Source of the DNA: Acanthopleura granulata
Taxonomy: Eukaryota > Mollusca > Polyplacophora > Chitonida > Chitonidae
Reading direction: 5' to 3'
Length of the DNA stretch: 64,000 bases
NCBI GenBank assembly: GCA_016165875.1
Contig: JABBOT010000034.1
Location: 248,001-312,000 of the forward strand
Shown here: piece by piece, positions 1-12,400 of the stretch
How positions within the stretch are numbered: position 1 is the stretch's first letter
Layout of the letters: every line of letters starts with the position of its first letter
The notes under the pieces: model-generated
What the model was told of the DNA's origin: nothing
What the model saw: only the letters and a program-made list of their open reading frames with translations
Database searches by the model: none
Position numbers and translations under genes: made by a program

Positions 1-464
1 GGTTTTGCAACAACACATTAAGACTATGGCCTTTGGAGATAACATTTGACAGGTGGTATGAGAAGAAGGGTTCAGGTTGTCATCCAGGCACACGGCAGAT
101 ACACCCGATATTGACATAAATGCTTTAGGAGATACCAAATGAGATTTCACCGAGTAATTTCAACCACTGCTTCAACACTGCTCACTCCAGAACCATATCT
201 GTAAAGTCATTGTTTCACACCAAAACCAGGGATGATAGAAATGCATGTGTGTTACAATTAAACATGGATTCCAATCATTTTTGTCGTTTTCATTAGCCAA
301 AGGGTCACACGGTTCACAACCAATCGCATGTGTACAAAATCTCCACAATGAAAACCAGAGTAGAGGAGAGGGGGTGGGGTGGGCGGCGGCGTTGAGAGTT
401 GCTTAATTAAGTTCTTTGTGTATAGATAGATAACAAAAATATTGCGTCAGCGTGGGAAATTCAG

Positions 465-700
465 CTACAGCGGTATGACATGAAGTCGAGGGAACCTTAT
501 GTCTCGGATGTCAACATTCGCGGGAACAGTATTCAAGGTCAGACTGGAAAACAGGCGCGGATGACCTCGAATGCCAAATACCCGGTCTGCGAAGTGGGCT
601 AGAACCCGTTGTTCTGGTGTCAACATCCGCTTCAGCCGTATCCGGCAGTTGTTGACGGCGTACGGCGGATATAATTTTCCGTCCTCATGTTGCACGTGTA
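465..700 (-). CDS. Unrecognised ORF, possible terminal exon
   Basis: This is an open frame of about 78 codons on the minus strand that ends in TAG at 465-467. It is richer in GC than its surroundings and its amino-acid mix looks protein-like (for example RMLTPEQRVLAHFADRVFGI). The frame opens just after a TAA near 706. The first in-frame ATG is internal, at about 626, so it would be either a short protein or the last exon of a gene whose other exons I cannot find. I recognise no family. The splice acceptor that would be needed upstream is weak, so chance remains possible. Confidence 0.22.
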
Positions 701-960
701 CTTAAGTACTATTTATCTCCTGTATAAATACATACATTAGCAGCATTGAACTGACAGACTACAGCGAATTGGGTAACGGAATAGATAACGGCGAATCCCG
801 AAGCACAAGTGATCGTCTGGTAAGACAGTGGGCAAATTTAGTGCTGCAATGTATCAATATAACTTTTTGCCAAAAGTAAACAAAAACAACGATAAGGAAC
901 AGTAAGAACAAGTTTGACAGAAGGCTATAATACTGTAATTAGATGTGTTAACAATGTTTC

Positions 961-1124
961 GATTTATTTATTTATTTGATTGGCGTTTTACGCCGTACTC
1001 AAGAATATTTCTCTTCTACGACAGCGGCCAGTTTTATGGCGGAAGGAAACGGGGCAGAACCAGGGGGAAATCCACGACCATCCGCAGGTTTCTGGTAGAC
1101 ATGAGCTGGACTTCAACTTACAGC
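961..1124 (-). repeat. tRNA-derived SINE, minus orientation, internally deleted
   Basis: The reverse-complement tail (TTTATT repeats, then TTTTACGCCGTACTCAAGAA) begins the copy, followed by the conserved CCGCAGGTT block. About 40 bp that other copies carry between GGCAGAC and ATGAGCTGG are missing, and the tRNA head is absent. Confidence 0.8.
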
Positions 1125-1391
1125 GTACAATGTTTTGTACTTGCATTTAAATTTCATTGCAAGGACATCTAGTGTCAATGTTAATGATGTGCTCCTGAAT
1201 ACTTGATTATTTAATGATATGTTGGAGTTATACAAGCATACTGGGGATCAAAAATCTGTGTTGTCACATCTGGTTCGTATGGCACAAAACGATTCTGTCG
1301 TGACAATATAACAGTGTGAGCAATTCTATAAACTGCTGACGTCTGATATAACAAGTGATCATGCTAGGGGCATGTAGGCCTACTTTGCAGC

Positions 1392-1399
1392 TATTTAAA
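1392..1399 (+). promoter_or_regulatory. Possible TATA element of the cysteine-rich peptide gene
   Basis: TATTTAAA lies about 120 bp before the ATG at 1515. That would put transcription start near 1425 and give a short 5' leader rich in CAACA. Only position and sequence support this. Confidence 0.3.
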
Positions 1400-1514
1400 C
1401 TTTTGCATGAACTGTTGCCAATTTGTACAATACGCAGGATTTCGCAATTTACTTTCAGATTTTTAACAGCAAACCGGCAACAGCAAAGACAACAGCACAC
1501 CGACAACAGTAAAG

Positions 1515-1557
1515 ATGGCGACAAAGTTTGCAGCGTTAGTCATCTCCTGTATTCTTC
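1515..1557 (+). CDS. Cysteine-rich peptide gene, exon 1 (signal peptide start)
   Basis: This exon encodes the first 14 residues (MATKFAALVISCIL) plus one base of codon 15. The donor GTAAGT at 1558-1563 is near consensus. Reading straight through the donor gives an unrelated 90-codon frame that I reject. Confidence 0.7.
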
Positions 1558-3291
1558 GTAAGTATTATGTATCGCGTGTGAACATATGCCAATCTTCATA
1601 CTGCCGTTGTTGTTCTGGTAGAACTCCCCACGCCTTAAAGTGGTTTGGATTAACTATGTATCGGAGGCCGGTCCCGTTGCATAATTCTAAACAAGTTTGC
1701 AGTCTTTGCGCATTATTCCCTTCGCGCAAATCATTCTGTGAGATGCATGGAGTCGTCAGCATGGTTGTGGGTTTCCTTCTAACATAGCGCTGACCGCCGT
1801 TCTTTAAGTACGTCATGAGTACGGCGTATCAGATCAATAAATCGATCATTAAATAAAAAAAATGTATGTGCGAATGCATGTATGTATTTATGTATGTATG
1901 TAATTTCTCCTAACATCCACATGGGCACTCACATTTACCCTGTGAACTATTATATACTGATTTAGCCTTATTGAGGGGCCTCCGTGGCTCAGTCGGTTAG
2001 CACGCTAGCGCAGCGCAGTGACCTAGAAGCCTCCCGCCAATGCGGTCGCTGTGAGTTAGTGTCCAGCTCATGCTGGCTTCCTCTCCGGCTGTACGTGGGA
2101 AGGTCTGCCAGCAACCTGCGGATGGTCGTGGGTGGGCTCTGCCCGGTTTCCTCCCACCAAAATGCTGGCCACCGTCGTATAAGTGAAATATTCTTGAGTA
2201 TGGCGTAAAACACCAATCAAATTAATAAATAAATCTTTTTTGATTGTATGAGTTCAAGTTCAGCTCTTGCAGGCTTCCTCTCCAGCCATAGGTGGGAAGG
2301 TCTGTCAGTTCTGTCCGGTTTCCTCCCACCATAATAGCGGCCGCCGTCGTATAAGTGAAATATTCTTGAGTAAGGCGTAAAACACCAATCTAATAAATTA
2401 ATAAATAAAATCTTTTTGATTGTTGCTGAACGCCATACTCACGAATTGTTCACATGCACGATGGTTTTATAGGTGGTGGAAACAGGAACGCCCGTTGTAC
2501 ACAGCCAACTTTTGGCAAATTACTGAAGAACTTTTCCGTGCCCATCGGCGCACAGATAGTGTACATTGTGTACTGATGGAGAAGAATTGATCTACAACCC
2601 ATGATTGACTGCGAAAACGGCTCCTCGACGCACAAACCGTGAGAGAGGGAGGGGGAATCACAGCCAGCCTACACAGAATCGGGCCGTGGGTATTTCAGAT
2701 AGGGTCCAAGATGGCCGTACGTGGAATATCTGTCAGCAGCCTGCTAATGGTCGCAGGTTTCCTCCCTCTGAAAGCTGCCAGGTTTTTGGATGGAGGAAAC
2801 CTGAATGTCGTAGAGTGTTCAAAGGAGACCACAGACGTTTACAAGGCACCTGACAATCTTCCATAGAAACAAAATGGGACGAAATAGGGAAATCTGGATT
2901 TGGACACGCCACCTCATTGTCCAAAGGTCTGCTTTAACCATTTCAGCCATCGATGCCCGATGTATTTATTTATTTATTCATTTATTTATTTATTTATTCA
3001 TTCATCTGGTTGCTTTTCAAAGCTGCACTCAATTTTTATATGTGGAGGAAACCAAAACGTGAAATTAAAACAGAGATTTGTGTCCATCTTTTTGCAGTCC
3101 ATGTCTGCTCGCTCTCCTTGGCTCAGCTTGAACCTCAAACTTACCCACCACCCGGGGACTGCGGACTAGATTGTTTCTTCGATGAGACAGTTTGCTACTA
3201 CAGCTGTCGACACAAGTACTACCGGGAGGGAGCTTGTCATCGAATAGACACCCCAAATGGTGAGAGATGGCAGTGTCAGCCGTACGATTAA
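1515..3291 (+). CDS. Two-exon gene for a secreted six-cysteine peptide (78 aa)
   Basis: Exon 1 is 1515-1557 and exon 2 is 3098-3291. The intron begins GTAAGT at 1558 and ends TTTTTGCAG at 3097. The split codon joins in frame, giving 78 residues and a TAA stop at 3289-3291. Residues 1 to about 24 form a typical signal peptide (charged start MATK, hydrophobic core, LSLAQ end), so the product should be secreted. The mature part of about 54 residues has six cysteines spaced C-x3-C-x6-C-x3-C-x9-C-x12-C. The middle C-x6-C-x3-C-x9-C stretch recalls cysteine-stabilised alpha-beta (defensin-like) peptides, but the usual final CxC is absent. I therefore leave function open: antimicrobial, venom-like or signalling peptides are all possible. 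The ATG sits in AAGATGGCG, a good start context. AATAAA follows at 3545-3550. The intron carries two SINE copies. Confidence 0.72.
1862..1902. repeat. ATGT/TATT microsatellite
   Basis: Imperfect tetranucleotide repeat (TGTATGTATTTATGTATGTA) inside the intron of the cysteine-rich peptide gene. Confidence 0.7.
1975..2234 (+). repeat. tRNA-derived SINE, near full length
   Basis: The head GGGGCCTCCGTGGCTCAGTCGG contains a pol III A box (TGGCTCAGTCGG at 1985-1996). The B-box region is mutated to GAGTTAGTGTCC. The body (CTTCCTCTCCGGCTGTACGT) and the tail ending in AATAAATAAAT are complete. Confidence 0.9.
2249..2410 (+). repeat. tRNA-derived SINE, 5'-truncated
   Basis: The copy begins at the B box (GAGTTCAAGTTC) directly after the previous copy, lacks about 30 bp around the CCTGCGGATGG block, and ends in an AATAAATAAA tail. 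The two copies in tandem may reflect insertion into an existing A-rich tail. Confidence 0.85.
2415..2560 (-). repeat. Fragment of a second SINE-like family
   Basis: It starts with a tail related to the main SINE (TTGATTGTTGCTGAACGCCA) but continues with a different body containing CCAACTTTTGGCAAATTACT. Similar bodies occur near 13.8, 37.8 and 41.8 kb. Confidence 0.5.
2957..3006. repeat. TTTA/TTCA microsatellite
   Basis: Imperfect TTTATTTATTCA repeat just upstream of exon 2 of the cysteine-rich peptide gene. Confidence 0.8.
3098..3291 (+). CDS. Cysteine-rich peptide gene, exon 2 (mature peptide)
   Basis: This exon encodes the end of the signal peptide and the whole mature region. The acceptor TTTTTGCAG is preceded by a short pyrimidine tract. 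It contains all six cysteines of the mature part, an acidic/aromatic core (FFDETVCYYSC) and a WQCQPYD C-terminus. The stop is TAA at 3289-3291. Confidence 0.7.
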
Positions 3292-3544
3292 TAGCACGGA
3301 TGTTATGATTGGTTGGAAAGCAGACGACGGAGATCATAGGCTATTTAACTCGTGGAGTTACCTATTCCGTGGAGTTTCTTTAGGATTAAAATAGGCCTTA
3401 TCTACTATAGGTAATCCATATGGGAACTGGCTAAACTCTGAAACTTCCATAAATATTATTTAGCAAAGGTGTTGGCTTTGTATCAGTGTTACCTTGAGGA
3501 AATGTGCACTATTCATGGGGTAATAACACTTTGTACTTTGATGT

Positions 3545-3550
3545 AATAAA
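3545..3550 (+). terminator. Poly(A) signal of the cysteine-rich peptide gene
   Basis: AATAAA lies 254 bp after the stop codon, followed by GT-rich sequence. Confidence 0.45.
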
Positions 3551-3559
3551 ATATCAGTA

Positions 3560-6080
3560 ACGTGGTGCGAGAAAACTAAGGCGTTCTGCTTTATCATTTC
3601 ATGATAATCCTCGTAAAAATGAAATCACGTTGAGTAAAAAGGCCATTAAACTAAATAACTTCACATATTTTTCCCCACACAATTAAGGGCATGCGGTCAA
3701 ATGTTTTGATTGTATGGTACGTTCTGTGGACCATATTGATAATGTGTGTCAGTAGTGACGTCACAAGACAGCTTTAGGTTCATTTAATGTTCTTGTGAAC
3801 TGTAATGTGTGCCTATGTATGGAAAAGTTAACACTATTTTGAAGTTCCTCTTTAGGACCAGAGAAAAGTCGACGTGACGTCATTGTTGAATTATTATCAA
3901 TATGATCCATAAAGCCCACAGTACAATCAAAACAGTGAATGTGTTTTCAGACAGAATTTTTAATGGTCTTTTCACTCATTATAGGTTCATTTTTTGTGAG
4001 GTCTTTGCCTTTGATCTTAAGAAGCAAGGGTTAATCGCTGTTGATGATATGCTCTATATGTATCTGATAATTGTGTTAGCGAGGATTTCAGTGGAATTCA
4101 TATACCGATAATCGACGTTACGTGTTTACTCGGCAATTGCAAGACAATCAGAAGACTGGCAAAGTAGGCCTATGTAGATATACGCCGTCGAAAAGCAGGT
4201 ATCAACAACGCGGTAAAGGTTCAGGGTATGCTCTGATTTTACTGTCTAGTCTGTCATATCTTTTGGAGACGAAAACATCAAAATAATGCATAAAACTTCA
4301 GATGAAAGGGTGTGAAGAAATTATTACATTAATAGGCCTTTACTACTTCATTCGATTCACCTTTAAGGAGAAATTCACATTTTGAAATAATGCTTGAATG
4401 CTGAGTGTTTGGAAACCACCTGTTGGTATATATTATCTTTGTATAACAATGTTCTAAATAGGGATGTGATGGATGTCTAATAGATTTATTTGAATGTAAA
4501 TCTTGTTTACATCCAAACCAAGAGCAAGTCAAGTTGTATGATCATATCTGCGAACGGGTAAATTAAACTTATAAATATGATAGAAATTCTGTCTTAACCT
4601 ATTTTATTGCAACAGCAAAAAAACCAGCAAAAGTAAAGTGATTAGACACTTATCGCAGAAGATACGTATAATTAGAAGATTATTACACAAAGACAATATA
4701 TGCCTCGATCAGTATTATTACTGAAGGAGATTTCACGGTGTCGGTCAGGATTGTGGTAGAAATAAACCACCGGTTGTGGACAGGCACCTGACAGATATAC
4801 CAACGGACCACCTTAGACCAGCCAGCCAGAGCTGGGTTCGAACATTCGAACACGAGTAAACGTGACGACGACACAGTGTTTTGTGTAATTTTAGAGCAGT
4901 GACATCTAATAAATTGCATCACTTCATTTTCGCGACCAACTTCTGCTTTATCCGTGGTGCCAGTCTAGAGCTGAGGGGGGTGGCTTTATGTTGCTAATAT
5001 TTATGCATTTATCTGGACATGTACAGTAAAACCTTATTTGAGTTTTACTGACAAGAGGTCGGGTTTCACCGGTTACATATGATCATTTGCCAAATATTAT
5101 ACTGTCGTCGCTGCTCTGGTTTTAATCCCTGTGCCGCAGTCTTTAATATTGCACACTTCTGCAAAAAAAACAACAAAAACGTTAGCTGTGTCAAAATCTT
5201 TCTCGTGAGCTGCTTCCATGAAGATTAAATCGTTCCACGTCATTTCATAACCTCATTTGGTAGAATTATTTACTTTTCATACTTCTTTCTCTTTGGACGC
5301 GGCTTGTATTTTCGTAAATATCCGGTTACAATCTCGAATGGATATATGCTACTTGACATTCTGGTCTATGAGTGTTAGGTTTGGAAAAAACAAGGGAGAC
5401 TACTCCTTTGCCAACTAATACGTTGGAGTTGTCTGTTCATTATCTCCCTTGAGTCTAAAGGTATAAAACCAATAAAAACAGCATCACTATTTGTGTAGTA
5501 ATTTCCCAAAGAACACCCACCTAAAACTGTATTCCCTAATTTTCGTTGGCCCAAATGACACATACTGTCAAATAACTAGACTGCCTGTCATACAACATGT
5601 CATCAGGGGTTGACCACCATTTTCTCATCAACTGAAATGCAGGTACCAGCGTTCTATCGCCATAGAAACTGGGTGTAGGAGGCACTTGCTCATTGGACAA
5701 TAGTTTTCTCTGTTTAATTGTAACCACAAGTAATGGACTCTTTTTCAACCAATAATTGTTTTAGTTTATACCTGCAAAATTACCTGGTACTACTTCAACA
5801 CACTTCAGAGATAGAAACAATCCTAACCCGTCCCTATCGTTTTCTGTGCGCCTGAATCTTGCATACAAAATCCCATTAGTGTTTTCATACCTAAATTCGA
5901 CCAAGAGAAAATTTCAATGAACAACACTGAAAAAGAGAAGTTTTGAAGGATTTTGTAGATGGTATTACACATAATAATTGTAAGCCCGTTTTCTAACTGT
6001 CTCAGCTCATTTTATGATGTTATCAAAGGGCGAATTGTACCTTAACAAAATTTCGAGAAATGATTATGAAAACTATAAGA
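3560..6080. other. Intergenic stretch between two convergent genes
   Basis: AT-rich sequence with no exon I can support. A weak stretch near 4735-4820 resembles the second SINE-like family. Confidence 0.5.
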
Positions 6081-6083
6081 ATG

Positions 6084-6089
6084 TTTAAT
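6084..6089 (-). terminator. Possible poly(A) signal of the GALNT gene
   Basis: ATTAAA on the minus strand, about 255 bp past the GALNT stop codon. It is the variant hexamer, and I see no AATAAA closer. Confidence 0.3.
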
Positions 6090-6344
6090 GATTTCGAAAA
6101 GAAAACAAATTACATGTGCTTCGTAGAAAAACATGTATTTCTTTCAACAATGTCGAGCTTGGGCGGCTTTGTTAAAGTCAACCAATGTTTCTCGTTCTGG
6201 GTACCTAACAAGTTTACTCAACCATGTTTAAATATGTCAGCCAAAACACAGGTATTCCTCAGGAGCATAGATATTCCTTTCATGCAACACCATATAACAG
6301 ACAAGTTCTCTTCCATCTGGATTAAAGCGCCATCAGGCAGAATA

Positions 6345-6494
6345 CTAGGAGTTGTCATTCCTTTGTAAGCTGCCTCTTTTAGGAACAATCCATTTTTGTC
6401 TTTCAATATCCCGACACGGTAGCATTTCAATACCGGCTCCACCCACTGACATCTCCAAGCATTTTCCACTCACAACATGGTAGAGTGAATCGTC
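6345..6494 (-). CDS. GALNT exon 12: lectin gamma repeat and stop
   Basis: Residues 784-832. It contains the third ricin-type repeat with KCLEMS (C795), LPC (C810) and the QKW motif (816-818), then a short polar tail ending NDNS and TAG at 6345-6347. The acceptor is TCATTGCAG. It lines up with the phase-0 end of exon 11. Confidence 0.88.
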   Translation of the reverse strand, partial: DDSLYHVVSGKCLEMSVGGAGIEMLPCRDIERQKWIVPKRGSLQRNDNS

Positions 6495-9400
6495 CTGCAA
6501 TGACATTAGAATATTCTGTGTCATTTACATTTCCAGCCAATCAACTGATACAAAACGTTTTACACAAAGACTCATCACAATACAGTGTTACGTTTTGCAT
6601 GTTTAGGCGAAGACAAGTGATGTTGGGATGTGGACAAGCAAACGGTTATCATTTATCGATCACTAAAAGTGTTAACAGCCTCTTAATAACGATGCATTTC
6701 GATAGACAACCTTTCTTGAGTATGTTCTTGAGTACGATATTTCTTGAATAAAACACCATTGAGATAAATAAATTGTATTATGTCCCACAGATTGATTCAT
6801 TTAATTGTACAAAAGACGTGTTGTGCCTATGTATTCTCTAGAATATTTTACTTATACGAAGGCTGTCAGCATTATGGTTTGAGCAAACCGCGGGGGAAAC
6901 CCACGCCCAACCGCACATGCGCCTTCCCATGAACACCCGGCGAGGTAGCCACCATGAGCTGAATCACATAGAAAGCACTGGTGAGAGGATCCAGAGTCAT
7001 TACGTTGCGCTAGCGCGCTAAGCTACTCGGCCACAGAGGCACAACTTACCTCCTCTCTCCCCATCCCACATCCTTTTTTCACTATCTACACATACAATTG
7101 TACGAAATGAGATCTAGGCGTCTCCTTAGAAGAACTCCATTATAGCAACAAAAGTCATGTAAAAGATATGTATATATTTATTCATTTATTTCATTGGTGT
7201 TTTGCGTCGTACTCAAGAACATTTCACATATGAGACGGCGGCCAGCATTATGGTGGGAGTAAAGCGGGTGGAGCCCGGTGGAAACCCACAACCACCTGTG
7301 ATACTTGAACTCAATGGTAGTGGTGAGGAAATGGTGAGAGGCTCCTGGGTCATGCGCTAATCATCTGAGCCACGGAGGCCCAAAAAAACGTGTCTGATAT
7401 ATTACTAAGTGGACCAAGATTGCGTGGTTTTAAAAACAAGCTCCTATATAATAATTATCGAATTCTTACCTTTCGAAGCTGCCACTCTTGGTTACCTTTT
7501 TTACGATGGCAGTTCAACATAACAGGCTTGTTTTTTCCAGAGTAATCCAAACAGCCGACGTGTGACTCGATCGAGCTGTCTTGTGACAGCCAAAACAGCT
7601 GCAAACGAAAAGTCATGGTAGTGCTTATCGAGAACCTGCTTTGACGACTAATCGGTAGAGTGTTGTTTAACAAGACATTTTTCACTTATACGATGATGAC
7701 CAGTTCTAACGCATTGCCAAGGCCCGCTTCAGTGGATTCAACCGAAGTGCAAGGTGCAAACCACCGACCTGTGGTAAGTTACTGACAGACTTTGACACGT
7801 AGGGCATTCAGACTTATGCGCCCTCTTTGTAGAAGACAAGTGGCCTGTAAGAAATGTAAAACTGCACGAGCGACGCGTAACTAAGTTGGGAGAGAGAAAA
7901 TCTACAAATTTATTGTCTAAGGCCGGAACTGAACCCACATCTTGTGTGCCTAACTATTTTGTGTGCTATACCGAAGGGTTCAGAACGTTTCGTTTTCTGT
8001 CGTGATGCTGCAGTGTTCGTGTACCACCTAAGTGCTTTCTGGGCACACATGAACCTAAAAGTGTGACGTAATCCAAGAAATTAATTAATTAAATCCTTAA
8101 GGCGGGAAGGGTTTTTTCGAGTTTCCCTTGCGTATCTAGGGAAATATCTATGACTTGAACATTTTTCATTATGTGTTTTCGAAGAAGTGATACTTCAAAT
8201 GGCCATGCGAACGAGAAACGGGGAAATTATGTACGCGTTCGTTGGATTTGAAGCAAGCTTAATGTAACCAGAGCTCGGACATATTCTTCGTTGTTTATCT
8301 CAGTATATAGCCTTGCTTACGCTAGGCACCTGTAAAGGACTGCACAAATCAATTCAAGGCCTCTTTCGATGTTTTTGTCGGCAATGGGTATTTCCCTTTT
8401 AAAATAAACTACATACGGCCTAGGAGCATGTTGGGAAATCTTTTCATGACTCGTTGCAATAAAGGTATCCACTTCCTGAATCTTTGTGGAACACAATTTC
8501 CTTTCATCTAAAACATGCCGGTATGAACTAATATGGCTGTCGCTGATAATTTTGCGTTCCCAAAGAAATGCCTCTTCTTTTGGAGTAATCTGTACTTGAT
8601 ATACCTGGAATCTATTGTTGCCACAGGTGCTTGGAAAAATGGCCACTTTTGACCCTTGGAGGCACTTAGGTACGGCTTTGTTCCGGATCTGCCAATAAAC
8701 ACAATCAGCGTCGTCGATAATATATTCTCAGTTCAACATTTTTTATTTCAGAATGCTTATAACGCGAAACAGTTAACAAACTTTTCAGAAAGCATACTTG
8801 CTTATAACTGAAATAAGAATATCATTTGTGCATCTGGATTTAGGTGAAGTTCACTGTTTTCAATACTGTATAACAAAACGGGGTGAATTTTGAATATAAA
8901 AAAACTTTTGTCCCAGGGCACCAAAACTATACAATTAACGTATCTTTAGCTACTTAGGAACTTTGCGCCAATAATTCATTACTTTCATAGCACGTTATAT
9001 ACTGATCGACATTTACAAGCTTCTAGGCATGTAGCGTTCTGCATGGCTATAGTTTGCATAATAGCTGTGTTGAAAAGAAATAAATTGTGAACGGAAAAGG
9101 AAGCGTTACAAACAGGAAGTTAAAGATAAGGATACATAAACTGGTTTCGTTTGTTGTATTGCGATATGGTGTTGAAGAAATTTGAAACTGTTCATCATCT
9201 GTAGTAATAAAAAATAGTAGTTTACGAAATGTCTGCACAATTCCATGAATTTCAGGCGTGGACTGTTGTATGGATTATAGCGTTCTGTTCCTTTTCTTTG
9301 TATTGGCAAAAACCTTTGGCAAATGTATGTCAAATCAACTGAGCACCTACTTATTAAATATTTAAGACAAAACTTTATCAATTAAAAATATGCGAAGAAT

Positions 9401-12400
9401 GTTTCTACTTTTTGCTTATAAATATAAGTAATGTTTAGGTACTTATGCCGGTAAATAATGCAGTTTTAATTGCATATGGCTTGGACATAACCGTACCATC
9501 CCGATGGGTGTACTGGAGGGCATGTAGCGGAGCGGGTAGATGTTCTTGAGATACCACTCAAAACTGTGGCACTTCAGCCTATCCCTCAGGGCTTTCCTCT
9601 CTGACACATCCCCGTAAGCAAGCTGCGGTGAGAAACACGGTCAAGCTCATATTAAGTGTCTAGGTCTACCTATTCCATTCATGCTTTTTTTATTTTTTAT
9701 TATACAGTTAGGTGTTAAATTAATGCCGTGCTTTATAGAAATGTTCATTTATGTGGCGGTGGTCATATTACAAAAAAGAACAAAATGTGACCCACCTTTG
9801 AATAACAACAAAAAAAGGCCTCTCTCTAAATATACTACGTTGTGCGAGTGGTACATGTCATTGTGGCAAAACGCACTCACATAATTTTGTGTACCAGCAG
9901 TATACAATTTGTGTAATACATCCACAATCAAGTGTGTAGCAGTGATACACAATTTGTGGTCCAATGCAAGATACACATGGATTGCATGCATGTGCAAACT
10001 TGCACGCAGTCATTTTTACAGAGACGGAGTGCAACAGACCAAAAGCGATGTAGATGTCTTTGGTTTACCTACCGGTTTGTCTCCACTTATTTGATAGTAG
10101 ATATCCTTATATTCGTCCATCCAAACCTCTGCCACCCGAATCAAGTTTTTACTCAGGACACGAAAACCTTTACCTTCCCAGGTTATTGGTGACGACTGTC
10201 TGAAAATATGGCCGACAATTGAGCACGGGAGGACTTCCAGGCTTCCGCCACACATCCATATCTACGGGGTAGAAAGTACGATGGAAAATAATAGTAAATC
10301 GTGTACAATATATATCCAATAATATCAACTGCATAACGTTGATGTTCCATTCATTTGTTTGTTCGTTACAGGGGAGGTAAATTTAGTTTTCAAAATAATG
10401 CAGACAACCGGGACTTAACATGAATAATGGACAAAGAATTCCCTACATAATGTAGAGAAAAATCAGCAATACATATAAAATACATACTCCAATGCTTTGG
10501 GTAAACACAAAAAGACGACCACTTGTCTCATATCCGGCATCTGTTAATTTTAAACATATGTCAATCGGTAAATTTTACTCGTATCTTAGAAAGTACGAAA
10601 GGGGCTCCGTGGCTCAGTCGGTTAGCGCGCTATCCCAGCACAATGACCCGAAGCCTCCCACCAATGCGGTCGCTGTGAATTCAAGACCAGCTCATGCTGG
10701 CTTCCTCTCCGGCCGTACGTGGAAAGGTCTGACAACAGCCTGCGGATGGCCGTGGGTTTCCTCCCCCCCGGCTCTGCCCGGTTTCCTCCCACCATAATGC
10801 TGGCCGCCGTCGTATAAGTGAAATATTCTTGAGTACGGCGTAAAACACCAATCAAATAAATTAAATAAATAGAAAGTACGCTACCTTCATCTTTGTAAGC
10901 TGTGATAACAGTCAAATTTCGTTAAAAGAAAAGACAACAGTAGACCAAGTGTATATATGTATCGATAAAGAATCCTAATCATAGCTCATTTTTTTTTAAA
11001 ATTTTTAATTTCAGTGATGTATGATAACCGATAAATCGCAGTTCAAAGTAAAATTGAATGGGCCACCACACTCTGAATTTTAACTATTCAAGGGCGAAAT
11101 ATTTCTACCATCCGAGAAGTCATCTGTTTCCTCTGTGACATCAGAAGTACTTAGTTCACCATTTTGCCATATAGAAATAGTGCTAAATCGGCTGTCTTCC
11201 TTGTGATTGCGAGACAATTGTGATTTACTTTAAAGCCATTTTCAACGAGAAAGTGGTAGTGTAATATCTGGGGTTATTCCCCCAGGCCCCAACCAGGAGG
11301 CCACAGTACGTTTGCAGAAATGAAATGTGCAACTCCAACGCAAAATGCTCCTCAAAACCAACCATACAGATAGAATATAGATTGTATTGTTTTAGAAGTA
11401 CATAAACAGATGACCATCTCTCATATTCCCGGTTTCAATTAATTTCAAACTTAAACCAATGGACAAAATGTGCTCATATTTTAGAAAGCAAGCGACCTTC
11501 ACCTTCGTTAGCTATGGTAACAGTTATATATCGTTTAATTTCAGTCTTTTTTTTAATTATACCTGTAAAGAAAAGCGGAGAATATTCAGAATACTTTCTC
11601 CGTTTATTCTGTATGCTTCATGTGTTAAAGACAAAGCTTTTTGGTGTCAAACAACCGATAAAAGGGAAGCAGAAATGAAGACTCACCTTAAAGGAAAGTT
11701 CCAGGTTTTCGCCTCCCCAAAAATCCAAAGCGGGATCGTATGTGCCGATACGTGTGAAGAAGTCCTTGTGAATGGTAAACAGCCCACCAGCCATTGTGGG
11801 GGACCTGGTAGAAAAAGAACTGGTTCTTTACTGGTTAATCAACCAAACACTGGATGAATTTCTAACTTCATCTGGATATTTAATTTGTAGTGTTGACTAG
11901 CCATATGAAAAAAATTTTTTATAATGTAACAGCTAATTATGTGACTGGCTGCCGGCCTTCAACTTTGCATATAATTTGGGGAAACCAGTGAACCATGTTT
12001 GCGCAGAATGATGCTTGACAGATTGAAAGATTGACGAACTGACGGACCTAATAAACAAGTACAAATAAACAGGCATGACATAACACGTGGGAAGGATGTC
12101 GTTGAGGCTGCACCTCGGTGGCAACACAGCAGCTTTGTCTCGTAAAACAACCTGCTTAACAAAGAGAATGAAGAACATGAAGTGAGGACAGAGGTGTTTA
12201 CAGTACAAGAAAGTTAAAGCAAAATTAAAGTGAAAGACAGCGCATCTTCTAAGTTAAGTTTGCCATAAAGTTTGCATAATGTTATGTTCATTTCGGTAAA
12301 GTATTTTTTTCTAGCAGTTACTACGACAACGGAAACTGACATTTGACCGTTCTCCATCGACAAGAATGAATCGCAGCCATTTTGTCTGAACACTCTTGTC

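Noticed and set aside
1985..2040. tRNA gene
   Set aside because: The A and B boxes belong to the SINE head; the sequence does not form a complete tRNA and is followed by the SINE body.
6060..6368. 102-codon plus-strand frame
   Set aside because: Antisense to the GALNT 3' end and untranslated region, with no family resemblance.
8317..8604. Long minus-strand frame continuing past GALNT exon 10
   Set aside because: The donor GTATAT at 8604 fits exon 11 in phase and motif; the extension has no resemblance to lectin repeats.
10622..10915. ORFs of about 65-100 codons inside SINE copies (also near 1984, 34333, 54312 and 60478)
   Set aside because: The same frames recur in each SINE copy in both directions because the SINE consensus lacks stops there; they are not genes.
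11459..11857. 132-codon plus-strand frame
   Set aside because: It runs antisense across GALNT exon 7, whose minus-strand reading carries conserved motifs and splice sites.
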